A stretch of 64,000 bases of DNA, from assembly GCA_020723105.1 (NCBI GenBank), contig DYJL01000011.1, positions 21,834-85,833 of the forward strand, read 5' to 3'. The notes beneath the pieces were generated by a model that was not told the DNA's origin, searched no databases, and worked only from the letters and a program-made list of their open reading frames with translations. Of this stretch, positions 37,612 through 46,555 are shown piece by piece. Numbering within the stretch: the first letter of the stretch is position 1; every line of letters begins with the position of its first letter. A program made the translations under genes and the position numbers. The DNA comes from Nitrospira japonica (GTDB taxonomy: Bacteria; Nitrospirota; Thermodesulfovibrionia; UBA6902).

Positions 37612-37929
37612 ATTTACATGAAGTCCCTTTTCATGGAAATACTGAATGGCCTTGCCTTTTCTATTATATATATTATGGGTTTCGGAAGTGCTAACAGGAT
37701 TCTTTGTTTTGAGCGTATTAATTAATTGTAATTTCAGGCTGGTATCGTTTCCATCTATCACCCGGCTATAAGGAGTTATATCAATAATTTCTTCCTGTTC
37801 CGGTGGATAATCCTGCCTTCTGTTGTCAAAATACTGGTTGTGTGAGCGAATATCATTTATATTGATATTATGATTATCCAGTTTCAGTTTAAAGAAGTTT
37901 AAAAAATTGAAATTGATAACTGTAGTCAT
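37600..37929 (-). CDS. hypothetical protein, 109 residues
   Basis: No family recognised. No signal peptide or membrane segment. Rich in Asn, Lys and Ile (NFNFLNFFKLKLDNHNININDI), more A+T-rich than its neighbours. The middle has PPEQEEIIDITPYSRVIDGND. Its end overlaps the 3' end of the convergent waaF-gmhB gene by 12 bases. ATG 37929 has a weak AAGAA-type site before it. Possibly flagellar or pilus associated by location only. Confidence 0.5.
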   Translation of the reverse strand: MTTVINFNFLNFFKLKLDNHNININDIRSHNQYFDNRRQDYPPEQEEIIDITPYSRVIDGNDTSLKLQLINTLKTKNPVSTSETHNIYNRKGKAIQYFHEKGLHVNSYA

Positions 37930-38002
37930 ACAATTTCTTCTTTACCCCGGTAAAAAGTCAAAGGCCTCTAATGGGGTTTATTAACTTCTAACTCTGTTTA
38001 TT

Positions 38003-38587
38003 CTACCAGTAGCGGACTTCGCCTACATCTAAATGCACAAACCCTGCACGAGGATAGTATCCGACTCCGCCCGCCTGCAAATCCATTGCAGCAAGCTTCA
38101 ATCCTTTAATAGAATAACCCGGAACTCTTATATCCACAGCTTTTCCGTACATATGAAGACTGTTCTTGGCAACCCCTCTTTTCCGTTTCCTGAGTTTAGC
38201 ATTTGTCTGAGGTGAACGATAACCAGAAATAATATGAAATGGTTCGCTAATATTAAGTTTCTCCTTAAGAGCAAAAAGCAGGTCTAAGAGATTCGTATCA
38301 ATTGTTTCAATTGTTTCGGTCAAATGATCCCGAAAGAGATGGTTAATTTCAACAAGGACATCAGTTAAATACTGTCCGTTGCTCCAATAATCTGCCTGTA
38401 GTTTTTCCCCCGTATAACTGTTGTATAAAAAGAGAGACCTTTCAGGCACCAGTAAATCCTTTACAGCTGAGATTGCTTTACGTGGTATAAAACTCGAGGC
38501 TAAAGTTATAAGACCACCAGCAAGTATACTTCTTCTGCTTACCATTAAATCTAATGCTGCTTTTAGTTTTTTCTCAATTAAATTCAA
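38003..38587 (-). CDS. DUF882/peptidase M15-like periplasmic protein
   Basis: About 194 residues. After a twin-arginine-like leader (SRRSILAGGLITLASSF) it has the M15/YcbK metal-site pattern SGYRSPQTNAKL, SLHMYGKAVDIR and GFVHLDVGEVRYW. Related proteins (YcbK, VanY-like) act on peptidoglycan or sit in murein-turnover loci. The start is taken at TTG 38587 because AAGGAGG lies nine bases upstream; the frame is open further back, but only through an 8-bp repeat tract. ATG 38545 is another option without an RBS. Confidence 0.82.
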   Translation of the reverse strand: MNLIEKKLKAALDLMVSRRSILAGGLITLASSFIPRKAISAVKDLLVPERSLFLYNSYTGEKLQADYWSNGQYLTDVLVEINHLFRDHLTETIETIDTNLLDLLFALKEKLNISEPFHIISGYRSPQTNAKLRKRKRGVAKNSLHMYGKAVDIRVPGYSIKGLKLAAMDLQAGGVGYYPRAGFVHLDVGEVRYW

Positions 38588-38672
38588 TGTATTATACCTC
38601 CTTGCCGAAAAATAATAGTAACCATTATAACATGTGAATTTAAAATTCTCAATTCGTTGCAACTTGGCTAAC

Positions 38673-38724
38673 AAGCTGGTCAGCCGGAAAGCTGGCAAGC
38701 GTGCAAGCATGAAAGCTGGCAAGC
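38673..38724. repeat. tandem AAGCTGGC octamers
   Basis: AAGCTGGT CAGCCGGA AAGCTGGC AAGCGTGC AAGCATGA AAGCTGGC in an 8-bp register, unlike the 7-bp family in the rest of the window. Confidence 0.75.
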
Positions 38725-38847
38725 CTTACTAATCCAACTGACAAAATTCGTCACTTACGACAAATAGTTTAAATAAGCTTAGTCAGATTATAGTTTATAT
38801 CAAAGACTAAACTACTTGTAATAATTAGTTATTTTATATATAAGCTA

Positions 38848-38866
38848 CCTGGTATAGAAAATGCTT
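38848..38866 (+). promoter_or_regulatory. sigma-54-type promoter candidate for pilins
   Basis: CTGGTATAGAAAATGCTTT: GG (38851-38852) and GC (38863-38864) separated by exactly 10 bases, the -24/-12 spacing. Pilin genes are sigma-54 controlled in many species. Confidence 0.5.
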
Positions 38867-38916
38867 TTATTAAAAACAAAAAACGGAGAGACTGTTAACT
38901 ATTAATAGAGGAGGTG

Positions 38917-38961
38917 ATGAATAAGATCGTCTGTGGGGGGGGTAAACAACAGCTTCTGTAA
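38917..38961 (+). CDS. 14-codon leader ORF with G8 run, upstream of pilin
   Basis: ATG 38917 preceded by GAGGAGGTG, a stronger site than most genes here. It encodes MNKIVCGGGKQQLL. The glycines come from a run of eight G (38935-38942), a slippage-prone tract. It ends about 60 bases before the first pilin. It could be a leader peptide; no attenuator stem was found. Confidence 0.4.
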   Translation: MNKIVCGGGKQQLL

Positions 38962-39023
38962 ACTCCCTTTAAAAAAATCAGGGCCCATAGGGTTCAAATT
39001 TAGATTAACAACAGGAGGACGTA

Positions 39024-39596
39024 ATGTACAAAGCAATTAACAATCTTAAGGAACAAAAAGGTTTTACCTTGATTGAATTATTGATAGTCGTCGCTATCAT
39101 CGGTATTCTGGCAGCTATCGCAATCCCCGGCTACATTGGTATGCAGGAAAGAGGCAGAAGAGGCGCTGTAATCAGGGGGGCTGAGGCTGCAAGTTCAGAA
39201 ATGCAAGGCTGGATAACAGCAGCAAGAAGAGGCGGCGCTACTGATCCAAACAGATTACTCACTGAAGTTGACCAAAACGGTGATGGTACAGTTGCGGCTG
39301 CTGAAACTAATGCAGCTCTTGTAGCTGCCGGTGTTGTAACACAGTTTCTTGTTGCAACAGGTGCAGCCGGTACAAATCAGGTATCACCATGGAATTCTGC
39401 AAATAGTTTGTTTGTAAGTGGAGGAGCCATAGCTACTCAGGCCCTTTGCGATGCAGCTGCGGCAGCGGCAGCCAATGTGGGACGGATAACTCTATGTTTT
39501 ACACCAGCACAAAATCAGACTATACAGACTGTCTTCATGTCCGCATCTGACAATTCAGGCAATATAATCTACAGAAAAGCTGTCACAGCCGACTAA
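39024..39596 (+). CDS. type IV pilin-like protein 1
   Basis: Protein of 190 residues with a class III/type IV prepilin leader (MYKAINNLKEQKG) cut before FTLIELLIVVAIIGILAAIAIP, the hydrophobic assembly helix with Glu5. The globular part has a 12-residue EF-hand-like loop at 83-94 (DQNGDGTVAAAE). It is long for a PilA-type major pilin. It is followed by a strong terminator (39614-39645), so it may be made in excess of pilin 2 and 3. AGGAGG precedes the ATG. Confidence 0.92.
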   Translation: MYKAINNLKEQKGFTLIELLIVVAIIGILAAIAIPGYIGMQERGRRGAVIRGAEAASSEMQGWITAARRGGATDPNRLLTEVDQNGDGTVAAAETNAALVAAGVVTQFLVATGAAGTNQVSPWNSANSLFVSGGAIATQALCDAAAAAAANVGRITLCFTPAQNQTIQTVFMSASDNSGNIIYRKAVTAD

Positions 39597-39613
39597 TATT
39601 AAGCACAATTAAT

Positions 39614-39645
39614 AAGGGGGAGTAAACACTCCCCCTTGCTTTTTT
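39614..39645 (+). terminator. intrinsic terminator after pilin 1
   Basis: Perfect 10-bp stem AAGGGGGAGT/ACTCCCCCTT with loop AAAC, followed after GC by six T residues. It stops most transcription before pilin 2. Confidence 0.92.
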
Positions 39646-39664
39646 AAATAGTAAATAGATAGAG

Positions 39665-40231
39665 ATGAACTTGGTATCCTTTCAAACAGGCCAAAAAATA
39701 AAATTCAATAAAACAGCAGGCTTTACCCTTATCGAAATACTCATTACTGTTGCAATCATTGGAATATTGACAGCTGTTGCTGTCCCTTCCTATGTCGGTA
39801 TGCAGGAAAAGGCAAAAAAAGGTTCTATTTACAGGGCTGCAAATTCACATGTGCCTGAACTACAAGGGTGGATAAATGCAGTAAGAAAAGGCAACACCAG
39901 TTTAGGAACCCTGATCGAAGTTGATACTAATGGCAATGGTACAATTGCCGCACCTGATTTCAACAATACTACTCTCTCCACGAGTGGTATAGTAACGACA
40001 TTTGTAGCTTCAAAAACAGACATCTCTCCGTGGAATCCCGCAATGCAGCTTTGGCTAAACGGTAATGCGGCAGTTGATCAAACCGCTTGTGATGCCATAG
40101 CAGGCGGCAACCCCGGCCAGATAACTTTATGTTTTACCCCAGCAGAAAATCAGACAATAAGATTTGTATATATTTCTGCTGCTGACAGTACTGGAAACAT
40201 TATTTACAGAAAAACAGTGAGTGCTGATTAA
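39665..40231 (+). CDS. type IV pilin-like protein 2
   Basis: Paralogue of pilin 1, 188 residues. Longer leader (19 residues) before FTLIEILITVAIIGILTAVAVP. It shares with pilin 1 the YVGMQEKAKKGSIYRAANS-type stalk, the acidic loop (DTNGNGTIAAPD, 87-98), SPWN, and the closing pattern LCFTPAENQTIRFVYISAADSTGNIIYRK. No strong RBS (GATAGAG). It probably arose by tandem duplication. Confidence 0.9.
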   Translation: MNLVSFQTGQKIKFNKTAGFTLIEILITVAIIGILTAVAVPSYVGMQEKAKKGSIYRAANSHVPELQGWINAVRKGNTSLGTLIEVDTNGNGTIAAPDFNNTTLSTSGIVTTFVASKTDISPWNPAMQLWLNGNAAVDQTACDAIAGGNPGQITLCFTPAENQTIRFVYISAADSTGNIIYRKTVSAD

Positions 40232-40249
40232 ACACAGGGAGGTTATTGT

Positions 40250-40711
40250 ATGAAAAATAATAAGGGATTTACTTTAATAGAACTGATTATTGTTGTAACA
40301 ATAATTGGTATTCTGGCGATGATTGCTATTCCAGGCTATGTAGGACAGCAAAGAAATGCAGCAAGAACAGAAGCCTTTAAAAACCTTGAGGCATTAAGAC
40401 TCTTTGAAGAACAGCTACTCTCGGAAACTGCTGGATATATCCCTACTGGAGGCGGTGGACCGATTAGTTATAATGCAACACCAGGGGTTGCTGACAATGG
40501 TATTGAAGATTTACTTACAGGTTTTCAACCAGGAGGATGTACAGCTTGTGCAGCGCCTTTCGGATTAAGCTTCAGCTATCAAGTAGTTAGCACTGATACA
40601 AATGGAGATGGACTGGCTGATACTTTTACTGCCACTGCAACGGGTGTTGCAGGCAGCCGCGTTGCAGGGGAAGTCTACACCATAAACCAGAATAACATCA
40701 AAAATTTCTAA
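40250..40711 (+). CDS. type IV pilin-like protein 3
   Basis: Shorter pilin, 153 residues, leader of six residues (MKNNKG) before [22 protein letters not shown]. The C-terminal part has a CxxC pair (C97, C100), which may form a disulfide, and [11 protein letters not shown] at 116-126, a Ca-binding-like loop. RBS GGGAGG at 40236-40241. Its stop overlaps the end of the convergent purF gene by four bases. Possibly a minor pilin. Confidence 0.9.
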   Translation: MKNNKGFTLIELIIVVTIIGILAMIAIPGYVGQQRNAARTEAFKNLEALRLFEEQLLSETAGYIPTGGGGPISYNATPGVADNGIEDLLTGFQPGGCTACAAPFGLSFSYQVVSTDTNGDGLADTFTATATGVAGSRVAGEVYTINQNNIKNF

Positions 40712-42165
40712 GAGCGCAACAGGAAGAGCTCCATCTGCTCTATTCTCTCCTGATGTGTAAGCACAGGATAGTTATCATTAAAACATGCAACACAAAATTT
40801 TTCAGGGTTAGGAACTACCTTTAATAATCCCTCTATGCTTAAATATTGCAGTGTATCGGCTGTAATATATTTTCTGATTTCATCAACTGTGTGAGTTGAT
40901 GCAATTAATTCTTTTCTGGTCGGAGTGTCTATGCCGTAAAAACAAGGGCCCATCGTTGGAGGAGAGCTTATTCTCATATGCACTTCTTTGGCCCCACCGC
41001 CTTCCCGTATCATTTTTACAATCTTTTTGCTGGTAGTACCCCTCACTATGGAATCATCGACCACCAGGACACGTTTGCCTTCAAGGAGCTTCCGGACCGG
41101 GTTTAATTTAATCTTGACTCCGAAATGACGTATGTTCTGCTGCGGCTCAATAAAGGTCCTGCCAACATAGTGATTTCTTATCAATCCGAAATCAAAGGGT
41201 ATCTCGCTTTCCTGAGCATATCCAAGAGCAGCAGGCACCCCTGAATCGGGCACTGGAATAACGACATCAGCATCAATATGACTTTCCCTTGCAAGCTGGC
41301 GGCCCAACTCCTTTCTTATTCCATCAACATTGATATTCCCGAATATATTGCTGTCAGGCCTGGAAAAATATATAAACTCGAAAATACAGTGGGCTTGCCT
41401 TGAAGCGTACAACGGTTTCATGGAATTTATTCCATTTTCATTAATAATCACCATCTCTCCAGGTTCAACGTCTCTTACGTATTTTGCTCCTATAAGGTCC
41501 AGGGCGCAGGTCTCGGATGCAACAGCATATGCGCCATCATATTTGCCAATACTCAAAGGTCTGAAACCATATGGATCTCTGATTGCAATAAGTTCTTTTT
41601 CGGTCATGATTAAAAGGCTGAAAGCTCCTAAGACAGCCTTCGTAGCATCTATGATCCGTTCATATAGAGTGCCTGCCCTGGAGCTTGCAATAAGATGCAC
41701 AATCACCTCGCTGTCTGACGATGATTGGAATATTGCTCCCTTTGACTCCAGTTCCGTTCTCAGCTCAAGCGCATTTACAAGATTGCCGTTATGTGCAATT
41801 GCAAGGGAACCAAGAGAAAAATTGACCATAATAGGTTGTACGTTTTTCAAAGAACTTGACCCTGCAGTTGAATAACGATTATGGCCGATCGCAATGTCAC
41901 CTGGAAGACGCTTCAGCCGCTTTTCAGTAAAGATATCTGTAACAAGCCCCATTGATTTTTCAACATAAAGGTGACTTCTGTCAGAAGAACAGATACCGGC
42001 GCCCTCCTGTCCCCTGTGTTGAAGTGCATGAAGCCCCAAATATGTAAGGTTTGCAGCCTCTTTATGACCGTAAATGCCGAATACTCCGCATTCATCATGG
42101 AACTTATCAGAAGACAGTGACAAGTAACGAGTAACAAGTGACCAGTCAAAAAACTTTTTGTTCAT
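40708..42165 (-). CDS. purF: amidophosphoribosyltransferase
   Basis: First step of purine synthesis: PRPP plus glutamine to phosphoribosylamine, 485 residues. A 25-residue propeptide precedes the catalytic cysteine ([10 protein letters not shown], Cys26), and HRGQEGAGI follows. The C-terminal phosphoribosyltransferase loop is [18 protein letters not shown], and C-terminal cysteines suggest the Fe-S type. The propeptide [12 protein letters not shown] is encoded by AGTGACA/AGTAACG heptamers (42113-42147). RBS GAGGAAG before ATG 42165. Confidence 0.97.
   Translation of the reverse strand: MNKKFFDWSLVTRYLSLSSDKFHDECGVFGIYGHKEAANLTYLGLHALQHRGQEGAGICSSDRSHLYVEKSMGLVTDIFTEKRLKRLPGDIAIGHNRYSTAGSSSLKNVQPIMVNFSLGSLAIAHNGNLVNALELRTELESKGAIFQSSSDSEVIVHLIASSRAGTLYERIIDATKAVLGAFSLLIMTEKELIAIRDPYGFRPLSIGKYDGAYAVASETCALDLIGAKYVRDVEPGEMVIINENGINSMKPLYASRQAHCIFEFIYFSRPDSNIFGNINVDGIRKELGRQLARESHIDADVVIPVPDSGVPAALGYAQESEIPFDFGLIRNHYVGRTFIEPQQNIRHFGVKIKLNPVRKLLEGKRVLVVDDSIVRGTTSKKIVKMIREGGGAKEVHMRISSPPTMGPCFYGIDTPTRKELIASTHTVDEIRKYITADTLQYLSIEGLLKVVPNPEKFCVACFNDNYPVLTHQERIEQMELFLLRS
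42113..42147. repeat. heptamer array in the purF propeptide
   Basis: AGTGACA AGTAACG AGTAACA AGTGACC AGT: five 7-bp units. One arm only. Confidence 0.85.
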
Positions 42166-42210
42166 CCTTTATACTTCCTCTTTTAGTTGAAAATGAAATC
42201 GAGCAGCCTT

Positions 42211-42239
42211 AGTATAACATTTAAAATTAAAATCCTAAA
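42211..42239 (-). promoter_or_regulatory. weak promoter candidate for purF
   Basis: Minus strand TTTAGG (complement of 42234-42239), 17-bp spacer, TATACT (complement of 42211-42216). The -10 is good and the -35 poor. Confidence 0.3.
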
Positions 42240-42250
42240 TTCCAACAGCC

Positions 42251-42288
42251 ACCTAACCCATATCCCTTAACCCTTATCCCTTACCCCT
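42251..42288. repeat. heptamer array containing the purL stop codon
   Basis: CTAACCC ATATCCC TTAACCC TTATCCC TTACCCC. The purL stop and its last codons (VRDKG) are encoded by the complement of these units. Confidence 0.85.
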
Positions 42289-45200
42289 GTTTTTTCGCAC
42301 CATTGCCTTGCATTCTGAAACATTTTGAGCCATGGAGACACCTTCAGGTTTTGCCTCCAATCCTCAGGCATCCATGCCCAGTGCCATTTCAGAAAGGTCC
42401 TTTCGGGATGCGGCATTATTGACAGATGTCTTCCATCGGGTGAACACAATGCAGCAATGCCATGAGCAGAGCCATTTGGATTAAACGGATACTTCACGGT
42501 GATTTCATTATCGTCATCAACATACCGCACAGGCGCAAGATTGTCTTTTTCGATCTTCTCAAGGATAGTTTCATCAGGGAAAAAAGCCCTGCCCTCGCCA
42601 TGCGCTACCCAGATACCCAATACAGAACCTTCCATTCCATGTAACATAATTGATGGACTCGGAAGTATTTTGACAGTTGAAAACCGTGATTCAAACCTTC
42701 CAGATACATTATGAATAAATCTCGGCTGTTTTGTATTATTAATCCCCTGCCAGGGAACCCATCCAAGCAGCGCCACAAGCTGGCATCCATTACAGATACC
42801 GAGGCTGAATGTGTCTTTCCTCTGATAAAAATTCTGAAATTCCTTCCATATCCCTTTATTGAAACGAATGACACCTGCCCATCCCTTTGCTGAATCCAGC
42901 ACATCTGCATAACTGAAACCGCCGACAAATGCTACTCCCCTGAAATCAGCAAGCGTAATCCTTTCCTCAATCAGGTCCGTCATTGTTATATCCCACGGTT
43001 CAAACCCAGCCTGGTAAAAAGCTGATGTCATTTCCCTGTCACTATTGCTTCCCTCTTCACGGATGATAGCTACTTTTGGGAGATAGGGGGTAGGGGGTAA
43101 GGGGTAGAGATCAGGGGATAGGTAGGGGGTAGGGGCAAAGGTTAAAACGTAATTTGGCCCTTTCCTGTCATAGATATTCTCTTTTTCTTCCTCCGCACAT
43201 GCAGCGCCGATTTGAAGACGCTCTAATTGATAACTCGTCTCTTCCCAGATGCCGCGTAAAATCAGCATATCTTCGTCGAGAACAGTGACGGGTGACGAAG
43301 AACGAGTGATGAGACTAACTTTAATTCGCTTTTCAGTTAACGTCCTGCCGATTATTTGACAAGGTATTGATAAGTCCTTAAGGACAGAAATGATTTCGCT
43401 CTCATTTTCAGAGAGATATTCGATTACCAGCCCTAATTCCTCCGAGAATAGAAAGGGTATTATGTCTTTTTCTACCCCCTGTCCCCTGTCCCCTATCCCC
43501 TGTATTTCCATTCCGCAATTCCCAGCAAAAGCCATTTCAAGCAGTGTTGTTACCAGCCCTCCGTCACTTCTGTCATGGCCTGAAAGAATCAACCCCTTTT
43601 CTATTAATGCTTGTACTGCATTAAATGCATTTTTTAATAATTTTGGTTCGTCAACATCAGGGGCCTCATCACCGATTTGATTATATACCTGTGCTAATGC
43701 GCTTCCCCCGAGACGGTTCTTCCCGTTTCCCAAATCAATAAATATGAGTTTGCTTTCATCCGGACGTTTAATATCGGGAGTAATGACTTTTGTAATATCA
43801 GGACATGTAGCATAAGCCGAGATTACGAGAGTCCCGGGAGATTTAACAGTCTCAGTCGTCTGTGCTCTGTTGTCTATGTTCTGTTGTCTATGTTCTGTTG
43901 TCTGTCTTTTCACCTGTGCAGCCATTGAGAGGCTGTCCTTTCCGCCGTCAATGGCGATTCCTAATTTCACCAGGATGTCGCTTAGCGCAACAGCAGCATC
44001 ATAAAGCTTTGCTCCTTCGCCGGGCAGTTTTGCAGCCCACATCCAGTTGCCGGAACATTTGATATCTTCCAGGGCGCTAATCCTGGCCCAAACCATGTTT
44101 GTTAAGGCTTCTCCCACACTCATACGCGCCATGGCAACAGGATCCAGTAATGTCTTTATTGGCTGCTCTCCAATAGATATTGCTGCCCCAGTAACTCCGA
44201 AATGGCTTTGAGCTATTACAGCCACATCAGAAACAGTAAGTTGTAAAGGCCCTGCACATTGCTGCCGGGCAATCAGTCCGGTAACGCTCCTGTCAACCTT
44301 GTTCGTGAGAAACCTCTTTGAACCAACCGAGAGCAAACGGAGAACTCTTTCGAGAGCGTCTCTAAAATAGGAGTAAGGGGTAGGGGGTAGGGGGTAGGGG
44401 GACAAATCTAAATCCCAGGGGAAAGTAAGCGGTTGCAGCTTCACTGGTAATCGCTCAAGCCGGAATGTCTTTCTGGGCATATCGCCGAGAATTTTTTCCA
44501 AAGAGAGATTAACCGGCGTACTTTTGTCAGTTTCATCATATAAAACAATATAACCATCACCCGTTATATTGCCGATTACTGCAAATGGCACTTTTTCCCG
44601 TTTACATATTTCCTGAAACAAACTAATACTCTCATGCTTTAAAAGCAGGGCGTTCTGCTCCTGGTATTCGGCCCCCCATATCTCAAGAACCGAGAGAGTG
44701 TTGTCACCAAGCTGGATTTTTCTTACTTCAATCTTTGCGCCTGCAGGATAGATTATCTCTTTTACTACATTGCAATTACCTCCTGCACCCTGATCATGAA
44801 TGCTGACAATCGGGTTTGCATCGCCCCTCTCAATGCAGGAGCGCAAAACCCTGTTCATCTTCTGCTCCATCTCTGCATCTCCGCGCTGAACAGCATTAAA
44901 ATCAAGCTCCGCTATATTTTCTCCCTGTATCATGCTCGATGCAGCGCCGCCGCCGATGCCGATTCTGTATGCAGGGCCACCGATTTTTACTACAAGCATT
45001 CCTTTTTGAGGCCGGCCTTTTTCAATATGCTGCACATTCATTTGTCCAATGCCACCGGTAAACATAATCGGCTTAAGCCATTCATAACGTTCTTCATTCT
45101 GCAGTCTCATGCCAAAGGAACGGGTAAACCCTTGAATGACCGGTTCGCCAAATTTGTTTCCATAGTCAGATGCGCCATTAGACGCCTGGATCTCTATCTC

Positions 45201-46409
45201 AAGCGGAGAAGCAAGATTGCCGGGATATTGAAAGGTCTTGTCTTCCCACGGCAATTCATAATTTGGTATATGAAGATTTCCAACGCAATATGCTGCAGTA
45301 CCTGCAATAACCAACCCGCCCCTTCCAGTGGCCTCAACATCGCGTATCCTGCCGCCCGTGCCTGTTTCAGCGCCTGGAAACGGCGCTACACCGCTTGGAA
45401 AATTATGGGTCTCAGCGGTAAAAATGACATCATAGTCCAGACAGCCCTTTTTAAAAGGTGAAGGGGCCGCAGGATTTTCAGGAATTATTGTCTGAACGCT
45501 ATATCCTCTGATTGAACTTGAATTGTCACGAAATGCAATCTTGCTGTTGTTTGGATTTAAATCAAGAGGATGTTTGACAAGCTCAATAAGATTAAGAGGC
45601 ATTTCCACATCATCTATAATGAGTTGACCTTTAAAAAACCAGTGGCGCGAGTGCTCGCTGTTGGACTGGCTCAGGTCAAAGCATTCCACATTGGTGGGAT
45701 TCCGGCATAGATCACGGACAAACAGATTATAGTAATACTCTATATCCCATTCATCAAAACCGAGCCCCATCTGCTTATTAATTTTCCGCAAAGCTTCCGG
45801 TCCTTCCTCCATAAGAGGCACGATACAGGTCGGTTCAGGGGTTATGCCTGTTTCAAATGTTTTTAATGGCTCAGGGTACGGACATTCGGTCATACGGTCA
45901 TAAAACAGTGACGAGTAACAAGTGACAAGCTCAGAAGAAGTTAAGAAGTTATGAGGTTGAGAAGTTGAGAAATTAGGCTTTCCCTCATCTTCCAATCTTC
46001 TCATCTTCTTATCTTCTATCTTTAATAGATATCGTCTCGAACGCTCGATGCGTTTGATTTTATGAAGTCCGCAGGCGTGACAAACGGCAACAGCATTTGT
46101 GGACCAGGCAGTTGTAAAGTTCATGCGTGGGCCGACTTCGAGAAGATAGTGACAAGAGGTGAGTGAAGAGTGACAAGTTAAAAAAGTCTCATCTGAAAAC
46201 TTCTCCGGCTCGAAAGTTTCCGAAAGCAGCCAGATGAGAGTCTCCTGCTCCTCAGCAGTTACAGGTTCTGTAATTTCTATATTGAAACAATATTCAGTTT
46301 TCAGGCCTGTTACGTCAGTGGATATCCTTTGCTGAATAAGCAACAAAAGCTCTTTTTCTTTAGCCTCTGACAAGGCCGGCATCCTGTAAAAGTGAATCAG
46401 GCTCATCAT
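42267..46409 (-). CDS. purL: phosphoribosylformylglycinamidine synthase (large type)
   Basis: Single-chain FGAM synthase of purine synthesis, 1380 residues; typical large PurL is about 1300. FGAM domain markers are TAETHNFPSGVAPFPGAETGTGG and GGIGQMNVQHIEKGRP. The glutaminase at the C-terminus has the catalytic Cys in LGICNGCQLVALLGWVP and His/Glu in MPHPERTFLKW. At least seven heptamer insertions account for the extra length, e.g. TCHSSLTSCHYLL, QTTEHRQQNIDNRAQTTE and two copies of YPLPPTP. The start is one of two adjacent ATGs (46409 or 46406) after AAAGGA. Confidence 0.96.
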   Translation of the reverse strand: MMSLIHFYRMPALSEAKEKELLLLIQQRISTDVTGLKTEYCFNIEITEPVTAEEQETLIWLLSETFEPEKFSDETFLTCHSSLTSCHYLLEVGPRMNFTTAWSTNAVAVCHACGLHKIKRIERSRRYLLKIEDKKMRRLEDEGKPNFSTSQPHNFLTSSELVTCYSSLFYDRMTECPYPEPLKTFETGITPEPTCIVPLMEEGPEALRKINKQMGLGFDEWDIEYYYNLFVRDLCRNPTNVECFDLSQSNSEHSRHWFFKGQLIIDDVEMPLNLIELVKHPLDLNPNNSKIAFRDNSSSIRGYSVQTIIPENPAAPSPFKKGCLDYDVIFTAETHNFPSGVAPFPGAETGTGGRIRDVEATGRGGLVIAGTAAYCVGNLHIPNYELPWEDKTFQYPGNLASPLEIEIQASNGASDYGNKFGEPVIQGFTRSFGMRLQNEERYEWLKPIMFTGGIGQMNVQHIEKGRPQKGMLVVKIGGPAYRIGIGGGAASSMIQGENIAELDFNAVQRGDAEMEQKMNRVLRSCIERGDANPIVSIHDQGAGGNCNVVKEIIYPAGAKIEVRKIQLGDNTLSVLEIWGAEYQEQNALLLKHESISLFQEICKREKVPFAVIGNITGDGYIVLYDETDKSTPVNLSLEKILGDMPRKTFRLERLPVKLQPLTFPWDLDLSPYPLPPTPYSYFRDALERVLRLLSVGSKRFLTNKVDRSVTGLIARQQCAGPLQLTVSDVAVIAQSHFGVTGAAISIGEQPIKTLLDPVAMARMSVGEALTNMVWARISALEDIKCSGNWMWAAKLPGEGAKLYDAAVALSDILVKLGIAIDGGKDSLSMAAQVKRQTTEHRQQNIDNRAQTTETVKSPGTLVISAYATCPDITKVITPDIKRPDESKLIFIDLGNGKNRLGGSALAQVYNQIGDEAPDVDEPKLLKNAFNAVQALIEKGLILSGHDRSDGGLVTTLLEMAFAGNCGMEIQGIGDRGQGVEKDIIPFLFSEELGLVIEYLSENESEIISVLKDLSIPCQIIGRTLTEKRIKVSLITRSSSPVTVLDEDMLILRGIWEETSYQLERLQIGAACAEEEKENIYDRKGPNYVLTFAPTPYLSPDLYPLPPTPYLPKVAIIREEGSNSDREMTSAFYQAGFEPWDITMTDLIEERITLADFRGVAFVGGFSYADVLDSAKGWAGVIRFNKGIWKEFQNFYQRKDTFSLGICNGCQLVALLGWVPWQGINNTKQPRFIHNVSGRFESRFSTVKILPSPSIMLHGMEGSVLGIWVAHGEGRAFFPDETILEKIEKDNLAPVRYVDDDNEITVKYPFNPNGSAHGIAALCSPDGRHLSIMPHPERTFLKWHWAWMPEDWRQNLKVSPWLKMFQNARQWCEKTGVRDKG
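43081..43147. repeat. heptamer array inside purL, A
   Basis: GGGGGTA GGGGGTA AGGGGTA then TCAGGGG ATAGGTA GGGGGTA units. Encodes YLSPDLYPLPPTPYLP, at the start of the glutaminase domain. Confidence 0.85.
43284..43317. repeat. heptamer array inside purL, B
   Basis: AGTGACG GGTGACG AAGAACG AGTGATG AG. Encodes the segment ITRSSSPVTVL of PurL. Confidence 0.7.
43472..43504. repeat. heptamer array inside purL, C
   Basis: CCCCCTG TCCCCTG TCCCCTA TCCCCTG. Encodes IQGIGDRGQGVE. Confidence 0.85.
43853..43910. repeat. heptamer array inside purL, D
   Basis: TCTGTTG TCTATGT TCTGTTG TCTATGT TCTGTTG TCTGTCT. Encodes QTTEHRQQNIDNRAQTTE. Confidence 0.88.
44371..44401. repeat. heptamer array inside purL, E
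   Basis: GTAAGGG GTAGGGG GTAGGGG GTAGGGG. Encodes LSPYPLPPTPYS, nearly the same peptide as in array A and in MurD. Confidence 0.88.
45906..46020. repeat. inverted heptamer arrays inside purL, F
   Basis: AGTGACG AGTAACA AGTGACA, then AGAAGTT-type units (45931-45970) facing CTTCCAATCTTCTCATCTTC on the right. Encodes RRLEDEGKPNFSTSQPH, then NFLTSSELVTCYSSLF. Confidence 0.85.
46148..46180. repeat. heptamer array inside purL, G
   Basis: AGTGACA AGAGGTG AGTGAAG AGTGACA AGTT. Encodes LTCHSSLTSCHYLL. Confidence 0.8.
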
Positions 46410-46555
46410 CAATCCTTTAGGGTTAAATTTAACAGGTGCTATTTTAGCATTTTACGCCATACCACAGAAAGGGAGCAGGCTGAATCATTGCTTTTAAAAT
46501 TGACTCTTATGTAAAATATATTCAAATTCACACTGTTTTTGGAGGTAACAACTAA

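Larger units (their letters stand above)
38588..39023. other. 436-bp intergenic region before the pilin genes
   Basis: Divergent space between the DUF882 gene and the pilins. It holds an 8-bp repeat tract (38673-38724), a sigma-54-like promoter (38848-38866), a 14-codon ORF with a strong RBS (38917-38961) and the pilin RBS (AGGAGG near 39012). Confidence 0.7.

Noticed and set aside
38588..38722. Longer DUF882 protein from 38722
   Set aside because: The extra residues come from an octamer repeat, and AAGGAGG sits just before TTG 38587.
38881..39010. Possible c-di-GMP (GEMM) riboswitch before the pilins
   Set aside because: GEMM riboswitches are known upstream of pilin-like genes, but the conserved GEMM core words are not present here.
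46440..46555. TTGACT as htpX promoter
   Set aside because: No -10 word at 16-18 bp spacing.
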